From an uncultured Lachnospiraceae bacterium (GTDB taxonomy: Bacteria; Bacillota; Clostridia; Lachnospirales; Lachnospiraceae): a stretch of 64,000 nt of DNA. The stretch lies in the NCBI GenBank assembly GCA_910579505.1, contig CAJTTZ010000016.1, positions 5,207 to 69,206 on the forward strand, in the 5' to 3' direction. The translations under genes were made by a program, and so were the position numbers. Shown here piece by piece: positions 8,557 through 16,901 of this stretch. Numbering within the stretch: the first letter of the stretch is position 1; each line of letters begins with the position of its first letter. The notes under the pieces were generated by a model, which was not told the origin of the DNA, ran no database searches, and worked only from the letters and a program-made list of their open reading frames with translations.

Positions 8557-8646
8557 GGAGAATGCCGCTTCTTAGGCATTCTCCCACGTTTCTTGGCGTT
8601 CCGTCCTATGGCGGAACGTCTTTAGAAGTACTTTTCACGTTGTTAT
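8557..8646. repeat. Structured interspersed repeat, copy 2
   Basis: The second copy of the element at 5555-5652. A perfect 10-bp stem GGAGAATGCC (8557-8566) pairs with GGCATTCTCC (8575-8584). It continues CACGTTTCTTGGCG, CCGTCCTATGGCGG, TCTTTAGAAG, TTTTCACGTTGTTATT, which lines up with copy 1. The long stem is partly shortened here, because the CGAAACACAGAA block is missing. As in copy 1, the right end overlaps the stop codon of a minus-strand gene. Confidence 0.75.
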
Positions 8647-9650
8647 TGCAGTTTACTCATCGGATTCACCGGCTCCCCGTCCTTCGTCAGCTTGAAATAC
8701 ACATTTGTACCTTCCATGCTGTAATATTTCGTAGGCGCGGCTACCGTCCCGATGCCGTCTCCGACATGCACAAAACTGCCCTCAGACACGGTGATATTCT
8801 CAAGCTGTCCGTAAGTCAGCTCATAGCCGTTACCCAGCTCCATCACTACCGTATTGCCGGTGCCGGGATCATAGCTGACCGAGGTCACCCGCCCGTCCGC
8901 CGCCGCCGAAATATTTTCTCCCTGTGCGGCCGCAATGACAATGGCAGGATTGTACTTATACTGGTCCAGCGTCGGAAAATAGATGGTCTGATCCATGCTG
9001 TAGTTAATCAGCACATCTCCCACGATAGGCCATACCAGACCGTCCTCCTCGCTAAAATCAAGTTCCGGCTGTACAGTCGTGGAAATCGCCTCCGCCTGTA
9101 CCTCATCGCTCATAACGGTGTCCACTGTCTCATCAAACATACCGGCCTCTTCTTCCTCTTGGCCTTTATCTGCACCGCCATTTTTCTTCCCGGCAGCGGA
9201 TTTTTCCACCGGATCGTCCTTCTTGGGCTCGTCCGCCTCATCCTCCTTCGTCTGATCGGACTTTTCGTCCTTCTTTTCTTCCAGACCCTCTTCTTTCTTC
9301 TTTTCCTCTATACCCTCTTCAATGGTTTTCTTCTTTTCCAGTTTCACGCCATCCTCAGTATTTTCGACATGCAGGGAATTTGCTTCCTGAAAATTCGGGT
9401 CATAGTCCAGGTCGTCCGTCCCGACGCCTGCAAAAAGCGTGTCGAGCTCCTCGCCGGACACCATATTCTCTGCCAGTTCCGTACTGCTTTGTTCCAGCGC
9501 CTCGAAGTCCACCACATAATCTTCCTTCTCCGCACGGTTGTTGTTTCTTACATAAACACCGGTCACCGTCAGCGCCGCCAGAACGAACACCGAGGACGCC
9601 AGCATGATGATTCTTTCTTTTCTGATACTGCTTCTGTTTCTTCTTGCCAT
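8643..9650 (-). CDS. spoIIQ: SpoIIQ-like degenerate M23 (LytM) protein
   Basis: A 335-residue single-pass membrane protein: short basic cytoplasmic tail, membrane helix about 14-35, a long charged Glu/Lys-rich linker (about 95-200) and a C-terminal LytM fold (about 225-335: DGLVWPIVGDVLINY, ISAAADGRVTSVSYDPGTGN, ELTYGQLENI). The metal-binding HxxxD and HxH motifs of active M23 endopeptidases are missing; the latter region reads NVYFKLTKDG. SpoIIQ of B. subtilis is likewise inactive and forms the forespore half of the SpoIIIAH-SpoIIQ channel. The ATG at 9650 follows AGGAGG; the upstream open frame to 9719 lacks this. It follows spoIID and has its own SigF-like promoter. Confidence 0.78.
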   Translation of the reverse strand: MARRNRSSIRKERIIMLASSVFVLAALTVTGVYVRNNNRAEKEDYVVDFEALEQSSTELAENMVSGEELDTLFAGVGTDDLDYDPNFQEANSLHVENTEDGVKLEKKKTIEEGIEEKKKEEGLEEKKDEKSDQTKEDEADEPKKDDPVEKSAAGKKNGGADKGQEEEEAGMFDETVDTVMSDEVQAEAISTTVQPELDFSEEDGLVWPIVGDVLINYSMDQTIYFPTLDQYKYNPAIVIAAAQGENISAAADGRVTSVSYDPGTGNTVVMELGNGYELTYGQLENITVSEGSFVHVGDGIGTVAAPTKYYSMEGTNVYFKLTKDGEPVNPMSKLQ

Positions 9651-9732
9651 GAAACTCGCCTCCTGTTTTTCTTCCGATGCCGCGCGGACCGCTCGTATGA
9701 ACACAGACAGCCTCTGCACCGGGTTTCTCTGA

Positions 9733-9761
9733 TAGTTTTACCCAAATTTTCCGCCTTATTC
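9733..9761 (-). promoter_or_regulatory. Likely SigF promoter of spoIIQ
   Basis: On the minus strand GAATA (-35; 9757-9761), a 14-bp spacer and GGTAAAACTA (-10; 9733-9742) fit the forespore SigF consensus GYATA / GGnnAnAHTR. The boxes overlap the 3' end of spoIID, about 80 bp upstream of the spoIIQ start. spoIIQ is a known SigF target in B. subtilis, which supports the reading. Confidence 0.6.
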
Positions 9762-10712
9762 AAAATTTGCTAATTCTGTCTGAAAAAAGAAGGCGGCAAG
9801 AATCTCCTGATAACCTGCCCCGCTTTCGGCCATACACTCAGCCGCATATTGACTCATACCATATCCATGTCCCACTCCCGTCACATGAAAAACCGCCTGC
9901 TCCTCCCTGTCCATCTCAAACGATGCGGAAGGCAGGCCGAAAAGGTGGCGAAAAGTCTCCCCACCTATCTTTTCCTCCTCTCCGTTTTTGCCAATATATG
10001 ACACGCTCGTCATATATCCGGCTGCGTCAAAAGAAAATTTTCCGTCTTCCCAGAGAGTCTGCTCTTCAAAATCTCCCTCCAGAACGCCCCGCAGTTTCCC
10101 CAAATAATATTCCCGGTCCACTCTGACAACGCTTCGGTAATCCGGCGCCTCCCGATCCTGTTCACAGGGAACCGCAGCAAGATACGGACAGTCCTCATCC
10201 CCCGCGTCCCTGGTCGAACCGTTGCTCACCCTGAAATAGGACGCCCGGATCGGCTCGCCCCGATAGGTCAGAATCTTTCCCTCTGTCCCTTTCACCGCCT
10301 GCCTGCTTCTTTTTAGGGAATCCTGCTGCCATGACCCATCTTTATAAAACCTTTCCAGCCCGTCCCCATCCACAACGACCCTGTTCACTCCCTGCTCTGC
10401 GAAAAGAAGCGCCAGTTCCGTCCGCAGAAGCACCGCCTGCGCTTTTCGCGCCTCGATCTCATACGTCCCCGGCATCACCAGACAAAGCCTGTACGTCAGA
10501 TACTCTTCCAGCGGCAGCTCCCATACCCCCCATTCCACGGACGCCTCCACCAGATACCCATCCCCCGATTTATTTTTTTTAAGACTCTCCGCGTCTTCCC
10601 CCACATGTCCCCAGAGACACGCACAGACATAAGGCAATAAAAAAACAAACAAAAGGAAGCTGCCCGCATCCCTTTTGTTTGCTTTTTTTGAAACGATTCC
10701 ATTTTTGTTCAT
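9756..10712 (-). CDS. spoIID: Stage II sporulation protein D (peptidoglycan lytic transglycosylase)
   Basis: A 318-residue SpoIID/LytB-domain protein. SpoIID is a mother-cell lytic transglycosylase that thins septal peptidoglycan during engulfment. There is an N-terminal membrane helix (about 18-35), then the domain: LEEYLTYRLCLVMP, the catalytic-Glu segment YEIEARKAQAVLLRTELA, YFRVSNGSTRDAGD, and the C-terminal GVGHGYGMSQYAAECMAESG. All core motifs are present. Its ribosome binding site (GGGGTG) lies inside the arm of the hairpin at 10715-10744. It is immediately upstream of spoIIQ, the known Clostridial order. Confidence 0.9.
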   Translation of the reverse strand: MNKNGIVSKKANKRDAGSFLLFVFLLPYVCACLWGHVGEDAESLKKNKSGDGYLVEASVEWGVWELPLEEYLTYRLCLVMPGTYEIEARKAQAVLLRTELALLFAEQGVNRVVVDGDGLERFYKDGSWQQDSLKRSRQAVKGTEGKILTYRGEPIRASYFRVSNGSTRDAGDEDCPYLAAVPCEQDREAPDYRSVVRVDREYYLGKLRGVLEGDFEEQTLWEDGKFSFDAAGYMTSVSYIGKNGEEEKIGGETFRHLFGLPSASFEMDREEQAVFHVTGVGHGYGMSQYAAECMAESGAGYQEILAAFFFQTELANFE

Positions 10713-10714
10713 GT

Positions 10715-10744
10715 GACACCCCGCATAAATCCTATGCGGATGTC
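10715..10744 (-). other. Hairpin over the spoIID ribosome binding site
   Basis: GACA (10715-10718) and CCGCATA (10721-10727) pair with TATGCGG (10733-10739) and TGTC (10741-10744). The minus-strand copy places the G-rich putative Shine-Dalgarno just before the spoIID ATG in the stem. No T-run follows, so it is not a normal intrinsic terminator. Confidence 0.5.
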
Positions 10745-10759
10745 CTGTCTTTTATGATA

Positions 10760-11827
10760 TTATGTTTTTTCATTATAAACCGCCATATCCAACTGCTGCA
10801 GCGTGGAAACCGTCCCGTTTTCATACAGGAAAATACCCGTCTTGCGGATCATGGCGTTTGTCTCATTGGTCTTTTCGGCATTCAGCGAAAACTGTGTGCC
10901 AATCCGGGAAAGGCCGATGGCTCCCACTCCCAGATCTGAAAGATGATACATCTTATCCTCTCCGTTCTCGTCCTTTGTCCAGATCAAAAGCTTCTCCCAT
11001 ATGGGGTCCGCCTCATCAATCCAGCCGTTACCGTCCAGATCATACTTGGAAAGATCTTTGAAGCCGTCGCCGCTCTTTGTGCCAAAAAGTTCGCTGCCGT
11101 CATTGATCTGTCCGTCTCCGTTCAGATCAAGGGCCAAAAAGCCGCTGCCCGTCTGCAGGCTCGAAATCTCTTCCTCCTCACCGTCACAGTCCAGATCAAA
11201 GAAAAACTTCTGATCGGAAACCTGTGCGATATTGGTATTCAGGTTTATTACCAGTGGATCTTTAAACGTCTTTATGGATGTAACCACATTCTCCTCATAA
11301 TACTCTTCAAATCTGCGGCTCATACCAAACTCGAGATTGAAGGACAGCTCCCTCCCGTCCGCAGTTTTCACCGTACCCTGCGTGGCAAAGGTGGTATGTT
11401 CCTCTTCCATGTGATATCGCTGCATCTGATAACCCTGCACCGTATACATGGTTGAACCGCCTGCTGCGGCTATGGGGCTGTTCTGCATACTCCGCTTCCC
11501 ACGAAACCGAAACAGAAGTTCCATCAGAAATTCCACACACTGCTGTTTGATGCTGCGCACGGCTTCCTGCTCGTCGTTTCTCGTGGAAATTTGCCATCCG
11601 CCTGTCACGTTGCGCATATGTGCGGAGAGGTCTTCCAGATTCGTCTTTTCCTTGTCAGTTCCCTCTCCGGCAGTTTTCTCTCCAGTGCCAAGCTGATTCT
11701 CAAAGAGAGAATTTAATCCTTCCTTTCCGCCCGCAAACGTGCCGCCGACAAATCTGGCGCTCGCGCTGGTCACGGAACGGCTGGTTCTGGAGGACTGCAT
11801 CCCTATGGTACCGGAATTAATTATCAA
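10760..11827 (-). CDS. Conserved protein with EF-hand-like calcium loops
   Basis: I do not recognise a named function. The 355-residue protein has no signal peptide. Its N-terminus is Ser/Thr-rich (IGMQSSRTSRSVTSASARFV). The middle holds an EYYEENV..SIKTFKDPLVIN region. The C-terminal half holds acidic loops: DLDCDGEEEE, DLNGDGQINDGSEL and DLDGNGWIDEADPI, the last two canonical EF-hand-like Ca2+ loops about 30 residues apart. It lacks the paired 22-residue layout of dockerins. The start is TTG at 11827, chosen because AGGAGGGAACA precedes it closely and no ATG follows near the N-terminus. It is followed by spoIID 48 bp downstream. Confidence 0.6.
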   Translation of the reverse strand: MIINSGTIGMQSSRTSRSVTSASARFVGGTFAGGKEGLNSLFENQLGTGEKTAGEGTDKEKTNLEDLSAHMRNVTGGWQISTRNDEQEAVRSIKQQCVEFLMELLFRFRGKRSMQNSPIAAAGGSTMYTVQGYQMQRYHMEEEHTTFATQGTVKTADGRELSFNLEFGMSRRFEEYYEENVVTSIKTFKDPLVINLNTNIAQVSDQKFFFDLDCDGEEEEISSLQTGSGFLALDLNGDGQINDGSELFGTKSGDGFKDLSKYDLDGNGWIDEADPIWEKLLIWTKDENGEDKMYHLSDLGVGAIGLSRIGTQFSLNAEKTNETNAMIRKTGIFLYENGTVSTLQQLDMAVYNEKT

Positions 11828-11904
11828 TGTTCCCTCCTTTTTGTATAAGACCGTATTTTACGCCTGCCTGTGCACCAGACAGCGCCTTCCCTGACGCCTG
11901 GACA

Positions 11905-11955
11905 TAAAAAAGACGGCACTCTTACGGAAATTCCTTTTCCCTAAAAATACCGTCC
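11905..11955 (-). terminator. Intrinsic terminator after the LamG gene
   Basis: On the minus strand GACGGTA (11948-11954) pairs with TGCCGTC (11912-11918), and a run of six T follows (11906-11911). It lies about 110 bp past the LamG gene stop and separates it from the EF-hand gene. Confidence 0.7.
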
Positions 11956-12061
11956 CTGGTCTCTACATCATTCAAATTCCAGAAAAGCAGACCCTGGCCG
12001 CGGGCTGCCTCCCTGTAATTTATATATCGGAACTTTTCTGATATACTTAACACTTTCATGC

Positions 12062-13048
12062 CTAAGAAGCAATGTATGCCGTATACATGCTGCTGATCTG
12101 GCTCTCATCCAGCACCTGTTTCCATATATGCACCTCGTCGTAGCTGGCGCGGAACAGTTCGTCACAGCAGCTGATCCCCAGATAGGCATACACGTTCTCC
12201 TCGTCCATGTTCAGCAGGGAGACTTCCCCGGAACCAACCATCTCGCTGTTCAGATACAGATACCCCATCGCTCTTCCCTCTTCTCCCAAAAGTTCAGAAG
12301 CGTCCACGCATACAGTTATGTAAACCCACTCATTCAGGTTTATACATCTCTTCTGGTCCATAGAAGGTCGCACCTCGCAGGAATTATTCAGAATTGCGTC
12401 GATGGTATTAAAAATCGGCACAACCTGCTCTCCCTCCTCCGTGGTTTTTCTGTTGATAGAGAGATAACTCTGGCTTCCTCCCACATCCATCAGATGGGAG
12501 CCAATCAGCAGAAACGGCGACCAGTCAAACAGCTCGTCCGCGCGGAACCAGAAAGAAATCGTATAGGATTCGTTCAAAGGCTCCACGCCCTGCAGCGCCA
12601 CACCGTAGCTGCCGTCCAGATAAAGCGCATCTCCCTCGACCCCCTCCGTAAACAGGGGGAACACATCCTCAGACGGCTCCGGGTAGGTGCCGTCATTATA
12701 CCGGTTTACATCCCCGGCCCTTGTCACCACAACCGCGTCAGTCAGCTTCCCGTTAAAGGAATAGCTGTAGTCCGCCTTGGGGACATTGCCCAGAAGCACA
12801 TCATTGATGATCTCCTTGGAGGAGGAGTCTACTTCCGGCTTTTCCGGCTCCAATCCCGGCAGTGCAACATTCGCCAGGGCATCCGCGGTAAATTCATCTG
12901 CCGGCATGCTCTCCTGCCTGTCCCTATTTCGCTGTGTCCTGCTCTGCTGCGCTTCATAAATCAGCGCAGCCACCACGATCAGAACAATCAAAATTGAGAC
13001 GAGAGGGCGCACAACACCCCCTGCCTCTTTTTTCACCCCGTTAAACAT
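12062..13048 (-). CDS. Membrane-anchored LamG / concanavalin-A-like protein
   Basis: A 328-residue protein with one N-terminal membrane segment (about 13-31, VVRPLVSILIVLIVVAAL) and an extracellular part. About 140-328 reads as a LamG-type jelly roll: DALYLDGSYGVALQGVEPLN, YTISFWFRADELFDWSPFLL, NEWVYITVCVDAS, YLYLNSEMVGSG, YDEVHIWKQVLDESQI. Such domains usually bind carbohydrate or protein ligands outside the cell. An upstream GTG (13066) is in frame, but the ATG at 13048 has AGGGGG four to five bases before it. No operon partner is evident; the ligand is unknown. Confidence 0.75.
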   Translation of the reverse strand: MFNGVKKEAGGVVRPLVSILIVLIVVAALIYEAQQSRTQRNRDRQESMPADEFTADALANVALPGLEPEKPEVDSSSKEIINDVLLGNVPKADYSYSFNGKLTDAVVVTRAGDVNRYNDGTYPEPSEDVFPLFTEGVEGDALYLDGSYGVALQGVEPLNESYTISFWFRADELFDWSPFLLIGSHLMDVGGSQSYLSINRKTTEEGEQVVPIFNTIDAILNNSCEVRPSMDQKRCINLNEWVYITVCVDASELLGEEGRAMGYLYLNSEMVGSGEVSLLNMDEENVYAYLGISCCDELFRASYDEVHIWKQVLDESQISSMYTAYIAS

Positions 13049-13136
13049 AATCCCCCTAATTGTCACGACGCCAAAGTCCGTGCGTCATGTAAAACTTCGT
13101 ACTTCTTATCGGCACATCCGCTGTTAACAGGCTTTA

Positions 13137-15437
13137 TCACACTTCTACCCTGTTGTAATTGATAAGGCAGCCCTTTAAAATAATCTGTCTCTCCTCGTCT
13201 GTCAGTTCACCCAGTGTCAGGGTAAACGGCTGAAGCGTTCCTTCATCCACACATACCCGGTAAGCTTCGATGGCCGCTGCCTTCTCCTCCACCGCCTTAC
13301 GGATGCCCGGGAAAAACAGGTAGTCCAAGTTCTTAAAAGGCAGTTTTCCCGCCTCGATCAGAAACGGCAGCATCCCCCAGTTGATCAGATTGGAACGATA
13401 TCTCTTGGTCGCGTACTCGTTGGCGATATTCGCCCACCCGCCAAGCACCTTCTGGCAGCTTGCCGCCTGTTCCCTGGCGGAACCGTCGCCCGGTTTTACC
13501 GCAAAGATTGTGGAACCGAACCCGGTATTTTCATGGGACGCGTCCTCAAAAGTTTTCCTGACCACATCCATCACCGGCTTTACGTCAGGGTGTGCCTGGC
13601 AGGGATGCTCTCCCTGCATTCTGGCCTTCTCCGCCCTCTGGATATCCTTTGCCCGTCCCACATATTCAGGATCTTTTCTGGACAGCGTAAACTCCGCAAG
13701 TCCCAGCGGGTTAGAACGGTAGGAAGAAGTTTCCCCGGAAGGAATCAGCTCGTCCGTCGTGGTAACAGGATCGTGAATCTCCGACACCACCCGCAGTACC
13801 AGATTCTCCGGCAGCGCGCCCATGGCCGGCCAGTCCTTGATATTCGGTCCAAACTGAATCTCCACGCTCTCGTCCGCTGCGCCTTTGGAATCGAAAACGC
13901 GGTTCTTGTAAATATTCGCGTCAAAATGATATTTATATCTTCCGATTTCCCCGTCAAACTCGGTTGCCGGCGTGAGCATACCCCTGTTCGCCGCCGTAGC
14001 CGCAATGGATCTTGCGTCCATAAGCGCCACGGAAGAAATCTGTCCGTTCTGCAGCTTAGAGCCCTCCCTGTTGGGGAAGTTTCTTGTGGAATGGCGGATG
14101 CTGAACGCATTGTTTGCCGGCGTATCGCCCGCGCCGAAGCAGGGACCGCAGAAAGCGGTTTTTAGTACCGCGCCCGTCTCTAAAATCGCCGCCGCACAGC
14201 CATTTTTGATCAGTTCCATATACACGGGCATAGAAGCCGGGTACACACTCAACGTAAAGCCGTCCGAACCGATATAGGAACCGCGCAGGATATCGGCCGC
14301 CGCACAGATATTCTCAAATCCGCCGCCCGCACAGCCCGCGATAATACCCTGGTCTACCATAAATTTACCGTCCACAACCTTATCCTGTAAAGAATAAGGC
14401 ACTGCGCCGTCCAGACTGACTTTCGCCCGCTCCTCCACATCGTGAAGCACATCTTTGAGGTTCGCGTTCACCTCGTCAATGGTGTAAGTATTGCTCGGGT
14501 GGAAAGGCATGGCAATCATAGGACGGACTTTCGACAGATCCACTGTAATCATGCCGTCGTAATAAGCGACCTCTCCGGGGTTTAACTCCTTATATTCCTC
14601 TTTTCTACCGTGAATCTCATAAAACTCCCTGATCTGCTCGTCAGTCCGCCAGATGGAGGACAGGCAGGTGGTCTCCGTGGTCATCACGTCGATACCGATA
14701 CGGAAGTCCGCGCTCAGGGAGGCAACGCCCGGTCCCACAAACTCCATTACCTTATTTTTTACATAACCGTTGCCGAATACCGCGCCGATAATGGCAAGCG
14801 CCACATCCTGAGGACCGACGCCCTTCACGGGTTCGCCTGTCAGATACACGCCGATCACGCCGGGCATATTGATATCGTAAGTCTGGGACAGAAGCTGTTT
14901 TACAAGTTCCGGTCCGCCTTCTCCCATTGCCATCGTGCCGAGCGCGCCATACCTTGTGTGGGAGTCGGAGCCCAAAATCATCCTGCCGCCGCCCGCGAGC
15001 ATTTCCCTTGCATACTGGTGAATGACTGCCTGATGGGGAGGTACATAAACGCCGCCGTACCTCTTGGCACAGGTGAGCCCGAACATATGGTCATCCTCAT
15101 TGATCGTGCCCCCCACCGCGCAAAGGGAATTGTGGCAGTTGGTAAGCACATAGGGGATCGGGAATCTGGTCAGCCCTGATGCGCGAGCCGTCTGGATAAT
15201 CCCCACGAAAGTAATGTCGTGGGAAGTCAGTTTATCAAATTTTATCTTTAATTTCTCCATATTGCCGGACGTGTTATGGGATTCCAGAATGCCGTAGGCG
15301 ATGGTATTCTTCGCCGCCTCGCTCTTCGATACGTCCCGCCCGGTCTTATTTTTAATCTTCGCTGCAGCGTCCGCATCGTCCGAAATGATTTCCGTCCCGT
15401 TTAACAGATACGCGCCGCCCTGTGTCAATTCAATCAT
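13137..15437 (-). CDS. Aconitase-family hydratase (YbhJ-like)
   Basis: A 766-residue member of the aconitase/IPM isomerase superfamily. The Fe-S ligand cysteines are placed as GCAGGGFEN and CGPCFGAGDTPAN, and substrate-binding stretches are ILGSDSHTRYGALGTMAMGE, SIRHSTRNFPNREG and YRSNLINWGMLPF. The whole-protein order resembles the E. coli YbhJ-type hydratases rather than canonical AcnA or AcnB. Its physiological substrate is not known, so no citric-acid-cycle role is claimed. An upstream TTG (15473) and ATG (15449) are in frame, but the ATG at 15437 has GGAGGAG at ideal spacing. Confidence 0.8.
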   Translation of the reverse strand: MIELTQGGAYLLNGTEIISDDADAAAKIKNKTGRDVSKSEAAKNTIAYGILESHNTSGNMEKLKIKFDKLTSHDITFVGIIQTARASGLTRFPIPYVLTNCHNSLCAVGGTINEDDHMFGLTCAKRYGGVYVPPHQAVIHQYAREMLAGGGRMILGSDSHTRYGALGTMAMGEGGPELVKQLLSQTYDINMPGVIGVYLTGEPVKGVGPQDVALAIIGAVFGNGYVKNKVMEFVGPGVASLSADFRIGIDVMTTETTCLSSIWRTDEQIREFYEIHGRKEEYKELNPGEVAYYDGMITVDLSKVRPMIAMPFHPSNTYTIDEVNANLKDVLHDVEERAKVSLDGAVPYSLQDKVVDGKFMVDQGIIAGCAGGGFENICAAADILRGSYIGSDGFTLSVYPASMPVYMELIKNGCAAAILETGAVLKTAFCGPCFGAGDTPANNAFSIRHSTRNFPNREGSKLQNGQISSVALMDARSIAATAANRGMLTPATEFDGEIGRYKYHFDANIYKNRVFDSKGAADESVEIQFGPNIKDWPAMGALPENLVLRVVSEIHDPVTTTDELIPSGETSSYRSNPLGLAEFTLSRKDPEYVGRAKDIQRAEKARMQGEHPCQAHPDVKPVMDVVRKTFEDASHENTGFGSTIFAVKPGDGSAREQAASCQKVLGGWANIANEYATKRYRSNLINWGMLPFLIEAGKLPFKNLDYLFFPGIRKAVEEKAAAIEAYRVCVDEGTLQPFTLTLGELTDEERQIILKGCLINYNRVEV

Positions 15438-15538
15438 ACGCTCCTCCATGTCTGTGTCATTCTTTTTCTCCAACTACCAAATTATTATAAAGGATATGGG
15501 CCGCAGGTGCAACACACTTCCCAATAACCGTCTTTTAA

Positions 15539-16897
15539 TCACTCCTGCGCATACTTCCTATAGTACCCGTAGTCCTCCTTTTTACAGTTCACCCGCATCC
15601 GCACGCCTTCCTCCGCGTACTCCGTTTCGAAGACCACCGCGTTCTCATTCAGATAAGAAACCGCCCTGCCGTCCGCATAGGGAATCAAAAACGTACACTC
15701 TTTATACCCGCCGGAAAGCTTCTCCTCGATCAGGCAGACCAGTTCCTCCATCCCGATCCGCTTCTTTGCAGACAGATAAATCCCCTCGCCGGAGATTCCC
15801 TCACATGCGCCTACGGCCAATTCGCCATGCGCCTTTGTCATCACAGGTAAATGTGCAGTCAGCTCCTCTGCAGGCACCCCGGAAAGGCCCGGCAGCGCAT
15901 CCGTGGAAACCAGATCCGACTTATTGTAAATATAAAGCATGGGAACACCGTCCGCCTGCAGCTTCTTTAAAGTCTGGTTCGTGACGGCGATCTGCTCCTT
16001 ATAATGTTCGTCGCTGTAATCCACCACCTGTATGAGGAGGTCGGCCTCTTTCGCCTCCTCCAGGGTAGACTGGAAAGCCTCCACCAGATTATGGGGCAGT
16101 TTGTGGATAAATCCTACCGTATCCGACAGCAGGAACGCATGGTGGTCCGGCGGCATGATTTTTCGCACAGTCGTATCCAGCGTGGCAAAGAGCATATCCT
16201 TTTCCAGAACATGTTTCTCCGTATCTTCCCCCTCATCCGCGCCGTAAAGGTCGAGCATGGCGTTTAACAGCGTGGATTTGCCCGCGTTGGTATAACCCAC
16301 CAGCGCGACTCTCGGAAGCCCCGATTTCACGCGGCGTTTTCTCTGTGTCTCCCTCTCGTTCCCCACTTCCTTCAATTCCCGCCGAAGCTCCGCCAGCCTC
16401 TTTTCCAGTACACGCCTGTCCAGTTCCAGTTTCGTCTCCCCGGCGCCCCTGCTGCTCATGGAGCCGCTGGCGCCGCCCTGGCGGGAGAGCGCCGCGTGGA
16501 GCCCTACCAGCCTGGGCAGCATATACTGCAGCCTCGCCACCTCCACCTGCAGCTTTGCCTCTCTCGACCTCGCCCTTCTCGCAAAGATATCCAGAATCAG
16601 CGCGCTTCTGTCCAGAATCGGCTTCTCCAGACGCTCCTGCAGATTCCGCATCTGCATCGGGGAGAGGGAATTGTCAAAAATGATGACATCCGCGCCCAGG
16701 TCCTGCGCCATCTGCCTGACCTCGTCCACCTTGCCCGTTCCGATATAGAAAGCCTTGTGCACCGCGTCAAGTGTCTGGGAAGTCACGCCCGCCACTTCCA
16801 TATCGCACGCCTCCGCCAGTGCACCGAGTTCTTCCAGCGAGGTCAGATAGTCCTCCCCGTCATTTAAGTTGGCGCCAACCAGCAAAACTCGTTCCAT
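15539..16897 (-). CDS. hflX: GTPase HflX
   Basis: HflX is a ribosome-associated GTPase that splits or rescues stalled 70S ribosomes, particularly under heat stress. The 452-residue protein has the N-terminal HflX domain (GTGKVDEVRQMAQ, IIFDNSLSPMQMRNLQE), the glycine-rich linker GGASGSMSSRGAGETKLELD, and a G domain with G1 GYTNAGKST, G3 DTVGF and G4 NKSD. The final about 60 residues (SYLNENAVVFETEYAEEGV) form the usual C-terminal domain. The start is 4 bp after the hscC stop with AGAGGAG as ribosome binding site, so it shares an operon with hscC and the TPR gene. Confidence 0.92.
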   Translation of the reverse strand: MERVLLVGANLNDGEDYLTSLEELGALAEACDMEVAGVTSQTLDAVHKAFYIGTGKVDEVRQMAQDLGADVIIFDNSLSPMQMRNLQERLEKPILDRSALILDIFARRARSREAKLQVEVARLQYMLPRLVGLHAALSRQGGASGSMSSRGAGETKLELDRRVLEKRLAELRRELKEVGNERETQRKRRVKSGLPRVALVGYTNAGKSTLLNAMLDLYGADEGEDTEKHVLEKDMLFATLDTTVRKIMPPDHHAFLLSDTVGFIHKLPHNLVEAFQSTLEEAKEADLLIQVVDYSDEHYKEQIAVTNQTLKKLQADGVPMLYIYNKSDLVSTDALPGLSGVPAEELTAHLPVMTKAHGELAVGACEGISGEGIYLSAKKRIGMEELVCLIEEKLSGGYKECTFLIPYADGRAVSYLNENAVVFETEYAEEGVRMRVNCKKEDYGYYRKYAQE

Positions 16898-16901
16898 GAT
16901 T

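Noticed and set aside
8523..8579. N-terminal extension of the amidohydrolase
   Set aside because: The extension is basic, lies over the repeat element, and a strong ribosome binding site marks the ATG at 8522.
7782..9773. A 663-codon plus-strand open frame
   Set aside because: It is antisense to the amidohydrolase and spoIIQ genes, has biased His/Arg/Leu content and no family features.
10760..11827. Dockerin domain suggesting a cellulosome
   Set aside because: The DLNGDGQINDGSEL and DLDGNGWIDEAD loops are EF-hand-like, but spacing and flanking helices do not match the 22-residue dockerin repeat, and there is no signal peptide or cohesin.
13137..15437. Canonical aconitase of the citric acid cycle
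   Set aside because: The overall order and Fe-S motif contexts follow the YbhJ-like hydratases, and no partner citric-cycle genes are present.
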